From positions 1 through 28,208 of the forward strand of contig CAZCHK010000029.1 of the NCBI GenBank assembly GCA_964498605.1: 28,208 nt of DNA, in the 5' to 3' direction. The translations under genes and the position numbers were made by a program. Source of the stretch: JBGQAS01 sp964498605 (GTDB lineage Bacteria; Chloroflexota; Anaerolineae; Anaerolineales; Anaerolineaceae). Shown here piece by piece: positions 22,759 through 28,208 of the stretch. Position 1 is the first letter of the stretch. Each line of letters starts with the position of its first letter. Below the pieces are notes generated by a model. It worked only from the letters and a program-made list of their open reading frames with translations, had not been told where the DNA came from and made no database searches.

Positions 22759-23877
22759 TCATCTTGCCTGCAGCGAAATGGCGGTTGCCGGGCAGATGGA
22801 CACACACAAACCGCAGGCCGCGCAACGATTGCTGTCGATGTGGGCGACCTGTTTGACTGGGGCACGGATAGCATCGAACTGACATACCCTTTCGCACAGC
22901 GTGCAGGCTTTGCACAAAACCTCGTCCACCCGGGCTGTTTTTGTTATCTCCGTGTCCACAGTCTGCCCGGAACGGTATTTCTCCAGGAACTTCCCCTGTA
23001 CGGCTGTGAAATCCTGGTAATGACGATTCTCCAGCCATTGGGCTGCTTCTGTGGCAATCTTCCCGTACACGCCAGGTCCCTGCAGGAGGGCGGCTGTGCA
23101 AACCCCAACCAGCGAAGCGCCAGCCATCAGGAATTCGATGACATCTTCTCCCCGTGAAACACCCCCCACACCGATGATGGGTTTTTCGGTGACGCGCGCG
23201 ACTTCGAAGACCGAGCGCAGCGCCAGGGGCTTGATGGCGGGGCCAGAAAGCCAGCCATAACCGAACTCCGAACCAAGAGGGGGGGCGGCTTGTTCGATGT
23301 CTATGCTCAGGGTTGGACCGAAGCTGTTGATGCAGGCGAAGCCATCCACAAAAGGATCCAGCAGACGCGCAATCTCACCCAGATCGCCGGCATGCGGGCT
23401 GAGCTTGGCGATGATCGGAATGCTGACAGCATCGCGCAGGGCACGGGCTGTGTCCACCAGGCGTTGGGTATCCAGGTAGTGGATGGAGAATTCAATGACA
23501 TCGATCCCTTTCTGCTGAAGGCGCGGGCCTAATGCGACCAGGTCATCAGCCGTGTAACCCGCGCTGGCGATCAGGGGCAGGTTGTGCTCCCTGGCGGCTT
23601 CAAGCGCGATGGCGTACTCTTGATCGAACCAGGTTTCAGGCGGCAGTTCGCTCCAGGATTCAGCATTGATCAGGCTGTCCCTACCGATGCGCGCCATATT
23701 GGGGTGGGGAACCGATGCAGCCCGTGTGGAGATGGTCTTTGAAAGCAATCCACCCGCGCCTCCTTCTGCCGCAAGATGAAGCATCCTTCCCGAACCGACA
23801 TTCGGACCGGCAGCCGGAAGAACTGGGTTGCGAAATGTATGCCCCCAGAGATGAATCGTAAGATCAGTTTGAGTCAT
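22759..23877 (-). CDS. PreA-like dihydroorotate dehydrogenase-fold protein with two 4Fe-4S motifs
   Basis: The 372-residue protein has a TIM barrel (about 1-300) like dihydroorotate/dihydropyrimidine dehydrogenases. LPAAGPNVGSG is at the N-terminus, GGLLSKTIS follows, GVGGVSRGEDVIEFLMAGA is the FMN phosphate site, and LVGVCTAALLQGPGVYGKI comes after it. The ferredoxin tail follows with C322, C325, C328, C332 (CKACTLCERVC) and C352, C355, C358, C362 (CAACGLCVSICP), two 4Fe-4S sites. The SCP(N/H) loop that normally supplies the catalytic Cys or Ser base reads IEFSIHYLDTQ, with no Cys. So it may use another mechanism or substrate, or pass electrons only. It is cytoplasmic and stands alone on this strand. 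Confidence 0.85.
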   Translation of the reverse strand: MTQTDLTIHLWGHTFRNPVLPAAGPNVGSGRMLHLAAEGGAGGLLSKTISTRAASVPHPNMARIGRDSLINAESWSELPPETWFDQEYAIALEAAREHNLPLIASAGYTADDLVALGPRLQQKGIDVIEFSIHYLDTQRLVDTARALRDAVSIPIIAKLSPHAGDLGEIARLLDPFVDGFACINSFGPTLSIDIEQAAPPLGSEFGYGWLSGPAIKPLALRSVFEVARVTEKPIIGVGGVSRGEDVIEFLMAGASLVGVCTAALLQGPGVYGKIATEAAQWLENRHYQDFTAVQGKFLEKYRSGQTVDTEITKTARVDEVLCKACTLCERVCQFDAIRAPVKQVAHIDSNRCAACGLCVSICPATAISLQAR

Positions 23878-24001
23878 ATTTGTGCCTTTTGTGATCAGTT
23901 GATAAAAGCTTCCATTATGATTATGACATAAAAATGGCGATATCTGGATGGATCATGGATTGCTAGGATGATCAAGAAGAACCATCACCATTTGCAGAGG
24001 A

Positions 24002-24502
24002 TCACGCGGGATTCCTGGCTAAAAACTGCTCGACATCTTTGATGAAATCCATCGTTTTCCTTTCGATCTGTCCTGTCAGCGCGTCCAGGTCAGAAAAATC
24101 CGGATCACTGACCAGAACGTGCTCCAGGATGGAATCAGAGCCCTGAATGGATGACACCAGATGATATTGATCCCAGGCGCTTACCTTGATATGCTCCCAA
24201 TACTTTTTCTGGACTTTCTTGTTGTAACCGGCAAGCCAGACCTCAAATCTGAACGATTCATGCAGAAAAACGATGGCGACTTTCAGCCCCAACTTTTTGA
24301 GCGAGCCTGGAAAAAAGGAAAAATAGCTCATGTCCATATACCCGAAGTAAAGGCTGCCGGATATGGAATAATCTGGGTACTTGTTCTGGAAATGAGTTTT
24401 CAGCCCCATCAGGTATTCCATCAATCCTCTGTAGGCTTTCTGAAGAGTTCCCCTTTGCAGCAGCTTGCGGTACTCATGTATGCAATCCTTGAGGGTATCC
24501 AT
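24002..24502 (-). CDS. DUF7000 family protein
   Basis: From ATG 24502 the protein has 166 residues: MDTLKDCIHEYRKLLQRGTL, then QKAYRGLMEYLMGLKTHFQN, SGSLYFGYMDMSYFSFFPGS, LKVAIVFLHESFRFEVWLAG and YNKKVQKKYWEHI. This conserved aromatic-rich core is the DUF7000 pattern as I remember it. No catalytic motif, signal peptide or membrane helix is obvious and the role of the family is not known to me. The upstream ATG region to 24556 overlaps the stop of the double-GNAT gene, so the shorter start is preferred, although its ribosome site is weak. It starts 16 bases after that gene and is probably co-transcribed with it. Confidence 0.8.
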   Translation of the reverse strand: MDTLKDCIHEYRKLLQRGTLQKAYRGLMEYLMGLKTHFQNKYPDYSISGSLYFGYMDMSYFSFFPGSLKKLGLKVAIVFLHESFRFEVWLAGYNKKVQKKYWEHIKVSAWDQYHLVSSIQGSDSILEHVLVSDPDFSDLDALTGQIERKTMDFIKDVEQFLARNPA

Positions 24503-24518
24503 GATGATTTTCTTGTCT

Positions 24519-25418
24519 TTAGATTTGTTTTGAGAACCACAAATTTTCGGACACAACAGCGAAACCCATGCTGATCGCCAGCCGGACCATGGCGATGTTT
24601 TCGCTGCTGGTACCCAGGCTTACTATCGTTGCTCCTTTTTCCCGCAGCGCTTGCATCGCGTATGTCAATACAGCCTTTCCCAATCCCTGGCGCTGGTACT
24701 TCGCGTGCGTGCCGATGGGATCCGTGTATCCGATCCCATTCGTTTTATCATTAAAACCGCAGATGCAGAAGGCAGCCAGCTGCCCACCGGGGGATACCAG
24801 CACAAAATCCAGGTCTGGTTCGTAATCGGGTGATCTCATGATCGCCAGCCGTCCCTCAACGGTCATGTTCTTGGTGCCAAAAGCAGCCTGGTGCAGTTCA
24901 ACCAGGTCATTCACCTCACCTTCACCTTGCGCGGTGCGCAGATGAAAACCGGGCGGGATGGGATGTTTTCTGAGAGGAACACTCAGATCCCGCTCGAAAC
25001 AAAGCGAGCGCATGGTTTCTTCCTGGAAACCATGTCTTTTAATTAAGGCGATCTGCCAGGTATGTTCAGGGCGGAACGAGGCATCCAGTGTCAGGCTTTG
25101 ACCGGTTTCATGGCTGAGCTTCCGCATGCAGCGGATTCCCCACGCAATCATTTCGTTTGCGATCGAAGTTGTGTGAAGACGAGGTTCAAGTGCAAATTGG
25201 AGGTTGTGATAATCATCGACATAAGCGAAACCAACCAGATTGCCTTTTTCCTCCCATATTTTCGTTCTTCTCCTCACACTTAAGACCAGCATGTTTTCTT
25301 CGAAATCAACAATCGTGGATTCTCTGCCAAGCTCCCTGTTCAACGCGCGCATGCGCATGATATCCGCGTCGTTTTGTGGAGCGCGACTGGAGATTGTTGT
25401 ATCCGCAGATCCTGGCAT
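24519..25418 (-). CDS. Double GNAT-domain acetyltransferase
   Basis: The 299-residue protein contains two tandem GNAT folds, like mycothiol synthase MshD. The N-terminal copy (about 1-145) is worn, with NLVGFAYVDDYHNLQFALEP as its strands. The C-terminal copy (about 155-299) keeps the acetyl-CoA loop: IGYTDPIGTHAKYQRQGLG, followed by KAVLTYAMQALREKGATIVS and a final GTSSENIAMVRLAISMGFAV. Activity should therefore rest in the second half. The acceptor is unknown. It lies 4 bases downstream of the APH-like gene stop and 16 bases before DUF7000, all on the minus strand, which makes a probable three-gene unit. Confidence 0.85.
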   Translation of the reverse strand: MPGSADTTISSRAPQNDADIMRMRALNRELGRESTIVDFEENMLVLSVRRRTKIWEEKGNLVGFAYVDDYHNLQFALEPRLHTTSIANEMIAWGIRCMRKLSHETGQSLTLDASFRPEHTWQIALIKRHGFQEETMRSLCFERDLSVPLRKHPIPPGFHLRTAQGEGEVNDLVELHQAAFGTKNMTVEGRLAIMRSPDYEPDLDFVLVSPGGQLAAFCICGFNDKTNGIGYTDPIGTHAKYQRQGLGKAVLTYAMQALREKGATIVSLGTSSENIAMVRLAISMGFAVVSENLWFSKQI

Positions 25419-25422
25419 AAGT

Positions 25423-26481
25423 TTAAGTTATCCCCCCGTGCCGACGAGCATAGCCAACTACAAATTCCGCAGTCTGTTCGATGCGTTCACGATATTCCGG
25501 TAGAAGTTTTGGGTAGAGATGAGTTCCGCCGACAGCCCAAAGATTCCAGTAAACTTCAAGACCAGCCAGGAAAAGGTCGATCTTCTCAGCCTGCTTATCT
25601 GGCATGGAGCGGATTTCAGTATAACCACTCAGGAGCGCTTCCCGGTAGAGGGGATAATCAGGGTCATCCCGGCAGGCGTCCAGAGCCACTGCCAGGTCGA
25701 ACACCCAGTAGCCAAAACCGGAATCATCAAAGTCGATCGCTCTGGGTTCTCCTCGCCAAAAAAGGAGATTGGCATCCACGCCCAGGTCGCCGTGGATTAA
25801 TCCGTACACATCCGAACCCTGGCCCCAATCCTCCATCACCTCCCGCAGCTGATCCGCGACAAATGAGAAGGCTCTTCTGCGGGGAGATGAAAGGAGTGCC
25901 CAGGCATCCGCGTTGGTCATACCGCTGCCCACATCGTTTCGAAACAGCCCATCCCAGTCAAATTTCCGTTTTGTCGCACCTGGCGGGGGCTGCCATTGAG
26001 TGGAAAACCGATGCAGCTGTGCCATCAATCTTCCCTGCGCCTGGAGATGATGGAGTCGGATACGGTTTTTTACTGAGCGTCCTTTGATCCAGCGCAGCAG
26101 TGAGCAGTTACGCTCCCCGGGTATGCCGGGAATACTGATGGTTAGAAGCAGCTCTTCATCCAGGGTGGCAATTGGTTCCGGCACCGGGAGATCAGCTTCC
26201 CGGCGCATGGCTGATAACCATGTCAGTTCCAGATCGATCGCTTCCGGTTCCTGATAACCAGGTTCATGTATCCGGAGTAAAAACTGCCCTTCTTCGAAAA
26301 AATCGAAACCACTTTTTGGTCCAGGCAGACTCGAGGTCCTGACGCGGAACAAGGTGTTCCCAGCCTGGCGCAGAAAACTGACATCCGCCTCAGAAATGCC
26401 ATAGTGTTTCAAAGCGACTGCTGCAAGCTGCCGCATCCTGCGCATGCGGCCCAAACGGGTAAGTTGATCAAATGGTTTCAT
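25423..26481 (-). CDS. Aminoglycoside phosphotransferase (APH)-family kinase
   Basis: The 352-residue protein has the APH/choline-kinase fold. FRVRTSS and FLLRIHEPGY form the nucleotide-binding N-lobe, GLIHGDLGVDANLLFW (H230, D232, N238) is the catalytic Brenner loop, and RAIDFDDSGFGYW (D250) is the metal site. These residues are all present, so it should be active. Members phosphorylate aminoglycosides, homoserine, methylthioribose, choline or sugars. The sequence most resembles the homoserine-kinase-type-II/stress-kinase (SrkA-like) branch and the substrate is open. It is followed 4 bases later by the double-GNAT gene. A short AT-cored palindrome lies about 40 bases before its ATG. Confidence 0.88.
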   Translation of the reverse strand: MKPFDQLTRLGRMRRMRQLAAVALKHYGISEADVSFLRQAGNTLFRVRTSSLPGPKSGFDFFEEGQFLLRIHEPGYQEPEAIDLELTWLSAMRREADLPVPEPIATLDEELLLTISIPGIPGERNCSLLRWIKGRSVKNRIRLHHLQAQGRLMAQLHRFSTQWQPPPGATKRKFDWDGLFRNDVGSGMTNADAWALLSSPRRRAFSFVADQLREVMEDWGQGSDVYGLIHGDLGVDANLLFWRGEPRAIDFDDSGFGYWVFDLAVALDACRDDPDYPLYREALLSGYTEIRSMPDKQAEKIDLFLAGLEVYWNLWAVGGTHLYPKLLPEYRERIEQTAEFVVGYARRHGGIT

Positions 26482-26518
26482 GCGTCATTTTCCGTATGGT
26501 TGTGAAATCATTCATTCA

Positions 26519-26533
26519 GCACATATATTGTGC
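26519..26533. promoter_or_regulatory. Palindrome upstream of the APH-like gene, possible operator
   Basis: GCACATATATTGTGC is an inverted repeat with 5-bp arms (GCACA/TGTGC) and an AT centre. It sits in the 59-base gap before the APH-like start and downstream of the P-loop kinase stop. It could be a repressor site or a weak -10 region. A single copy, so tentative. Confidence 0.3.
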
Positions 26534-26540
26534 ATCTTGA

Positions 26541-27512
26541 TTAAATCCTGATGAATGTCTGGTCGTTGTACTCCCAATCGTAGTTCCCATGCACCGTGAA
26601 CTTCATGCCATCTTTGTCTTTGAAGAAACAAAGTTCCACCGGGAACGAGACCATTTCAAAAGTATTCTCGTTCACACAGCGCATGGGCATATACGGCCAG
26701 AACAGGGTGGTGTACAGGCAGTCGTTGGCTTTGTCGTATTGAATGATCCAATCGTCATTCTCGGTTCCTTTCTGCCAGCGGTAGGTCCCAGGAAAAGGGC
26801 TCACATCACACCGCTGAGGATCCACTTTTTGATACTGTAATCCAGAAAAGGAGATGATCTCCCGGGTATATTGCTCCCACTTTTCATCACTCGTATCGAT
26901 CTTGATTTTTGAGCAGTTTAAATGATCGAACATTTCCATGATCCTGGTCTGCTCAAAGGTGACAGCGTCAAACATGCTGTTCTCATCCACGTATACGTGA
27001 TCTTTGAAGTAGACGTGCAGGTCGTCTCTCCTGAGGATCAGGTCTCTCCACCACTGCCCCCGCGCAAAGAAGGCTTTTTCCAGGCTCTTGCGCAGGTCAG
27101 GGCGATACAAAAGAACGATAATCGGATTCAGGCCTCTGATGACATCCAGGACCTGCGCGCAGTAGGTGTCGATCTCAGCGCTGCCCCAGAGGCTGTGAAT
27201 GAAATAGCGGTCGTAGGCGTGCAGAAAACAGCCTTCCGTTACGCAAACTTTTCCGGAGGCGATGATCGCATCCCGGAATGCCTTCCATTTTCTCAGCATG
27301 CCGATTCGGTTTTGCTCCATACCCTCAACCGTTTCCACAGGCCCAAAGCTGAACTCACCGTGGCGGACGGGGTGGCGCTCGCACTCTTCATGCAGCCAGT
27401 ACGCTTCCTGCTGCTTGGCAATCTGCTGGAAGACGCTTTTAGAGATGCTTGATTTTCCGACAGACGAGTGACCGTCAACAATGATCAATCTGGTGTTCAA
27501 TATAATCTCCAT
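26541..27512 (-). CDS. P-loop kinase-like protein with C-terminal beta domain
   Basis: The 323-residue protein has a Walker A GHSSVGKS (14-21) and a following alpha/beta kinase domain to about residue 205. The charged lid-like stretch LYRPDLRKSLEKAFFARGQW resembles nucleoside/nucleotide kinases or chloramphenicol phosphotransferase-type enzymes. The C-terminal about 100 residues (CDVSPFPGTYRWQKGT, FPVELCFFKDKDGMKFTVHG) form a separate beta-rich domain that I cannot name. The substrate is unknown. A TTG at 27500 with GGAG 6 bases upstream (product MNTRLIIVDGH) is a good alternative start. The ATG at 27512 has no clear ribosome site. It is cytoplasmic and stands first in the leftward run that continues into the APH-like gene. 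Confidence 0.8.
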   Translation of the reverse strand: MEIILNTRLIIVDGHSSVGKSSISKSVFQQIAKQQEAYWLHEECERHPVRHGEFSFGPVETVEGMEQNRIGMLRKWKAFRDAIIASGKVCVTEGCFLHAYDRYFIHSLWGSAEIDTYCAQVLDVIRGLNPIIVLLYRPDLRKSLEKAFFARGQWWRDLILRRDDLHVYFKDHVYVDENSMFDAVTFEQTRIMEMFDHLNCSKIKIDTSDEKWEQYTREIISFSGLQYQKVDPQRCDVSPFPGTYRWQKGTENDDWIIQYDKANDCLYTTLFWPYMPMRCVNENTFEMVSFPVELCFFKDKDGMKFTVHGNYDWEYNDQTFIRI

Positions 27513-27734
27513 CCATTTGGCTTATATTATCCCGCAGATTCGCGATTCAGCACACCCGAAGGATTGTTTTCGGAGCAGGCGGAATGCCCTGCATACCAGG
27601 ATCAAGCTCATCAATTGGCGCATTAATTCAATACTCTCATAGTAAAATTGACAGGCAACGAATCTATAAACAAATATAAAAAACAAGCCGTGTTACCTGT
27701 ATGAGAGACATTTTCAGGCTTGTCCAAGGACATC

Positions 27735-28208
27735 GTGAAGACGAACAGGATTCCACTCATTATTACATCGCTGGTTACTGCATTGGCAGCGTGCACGCCT
27801 GCTGCGTCGCAAAGCGTATCAATCACCGCACCTACCGCAGCTCCGCAGCTGACCGTGACATCCACGGCGGTTCCCACACCGACACCGGAGCCAACCCGGA
27901 ACCCTTACGTGATAGACACGACCATGCTCCACAATTTTCCGGAAAGCTATGAGTATGTTCTGGCGCATGCGGATGAATTCGTGCGAGCCCCGGATCCGTT
28001 CACCGAACGCGCGGCCTTCGACAGGTGGTGGAGTGAGCAGCTCATCCCTGCTTTGGGCCCGGTTAATGAACGGAAAATTGAAATGATTGGCGGAGCCGGG
28101 TATGATAGCACGACATTTAGTGCCGGGGGTGATTTGGTAACAGGAAAACCAACAGGATTCTTTTATTTTATGGATGGGGACATCCTGCGCCCGGTCGTCA
28201 TGCAGAAT
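27735..28208 (+). CDS. Secreted lipoprotein with Thr/Pro linker, N-terminal part (3' end outside window)
   Basis: A GTG-start frame is open to the right edge (158 codons). It reads as a signal peptide VKTNRIPLIITSLVTA with lipobox LAAC (C20), a Thr/Ala/Pro linker containing VPTPTPEPTRNP, and a folded part starting YVIDTTMLHNFPESYEYVLA. The linker matches the one in the 13024 lipoprotein. AAGGA lies 4-5 bases before the GTG. A perfect TTGACA (27648-27653) lies about 80 bases upstream, with only weak -10 candidates (CAAATA at 17 bases). It diverges from the P-loop kinase gene. The folded domain is unrecognised because the gene is cut. Confidence 0.8.
   Translation, partial: MKTNRIPLIITSLVTALAACTPAASQSVSITAPTAAPQLTVTSTAVPTPTPEPTRNPYVIDTTMLHNFPESYEYVLAHADEFVRAPDPFTERAAFDRWWSEQLIPALGPVNERKIEMIGGAGYDSTTFSAGGDLVTGKPTGFFYFMDGDILRPVVMQN

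Noticed and set aside
27648..27680. Promoter for the right-edge lipoprotein
   Set aside because: TTGACA is perfect, but the -10 candidates at 16-21 bases are poor, so I mention it in the gene entry and do not annotate it separately.
1..28208. CRISPR arrays, transposases, insertion sequences, rRNA or tRNA genes
   Set aside because: No regularly spaced repeats, transposase motifs or cloverleaf-like sequences were noticed on either strand by eye. A dedicated search would be needed to exclude them fully.

Overview
The window looks like a piece of a Chloroflexota chromosome, probably Anaerolineae. This is inferred from style and not from a marker gene. The pointers are moderately GC-rich coding sequence, secreted lipoproteins with Thr/Pro-rich linkers (VPTPTPEPT-type) straight after the lipobox, small proteins of the DUF6429 and DUF7000 type, and long same-strand runs of tightly packed genes. 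A run of exactly 100 N (7647-7746) shows that this is a draft scaffold, and two or three small genes carry frameshifts or stops.

Left part (1-7945). The 5' part of purB (minus strand) runs off the left edge. Diverging from it is a plus-strand sugar locus: a GPH-type sugar:cation symporter, a GH127 beta-L-arabinofuranosidase-like enzyme overlapping it by 20 bases, and a GH2 glycosidase. No enzyme has a signal peptide, so imported arabino- or galacto-oligosaccharides are probably cut in the cytoplasm. Next come a membrane-embedded LuxR-type regulator, a strong G/C hairpin, and a short-chain dehydrogenase interrupted by the scaffold gap.

Middle (7948-20627, all minus strand). A BtpA/SgcQ-family TIM-barrel gene sits 1 base ahead of an FGGY sugar kinase. 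Upstream of these lie a YCII-like gene broken by a 7-A homopolymer, an NTF2-like protein, and an overlapping pair coding for an ATP-grasp protein and a DUF4332 helix-hairpin-helix protein. A lipoprotein gene with a clear terminator follows. A compact run, hpt-purA-PH-like protein-Eis-type acetyltransferase-NAD epimerase-beta-propeller lipoprotein, reads from about 20050 down to 13908 with gaps of 4-26 bases, or about 70 if the later start of the PH-like gene is used. Hpt, PurA and PurB together cover hypoxanthine to IMP, adenylosuccinate and AMP.

Right part (20202-28208). This is accessory in flavour: a GNAT acetyltransferase, DUF6429, an SDR with a textbook terminator, two adjacent decayed small genes (a GYD-domain protein and a zinc-ribbon protein), and a PreA-like flavoprotein with two 4Fe-4S motifs but no active-site cysteine. 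Then come DUF7000, a double-GNAT protein, an APH-type kinase and a P-loop kinase. A plus-strand lipoprotein gene is cut by the right edge. No rRNA, tRNA, CRISPR array or transposase was seen.
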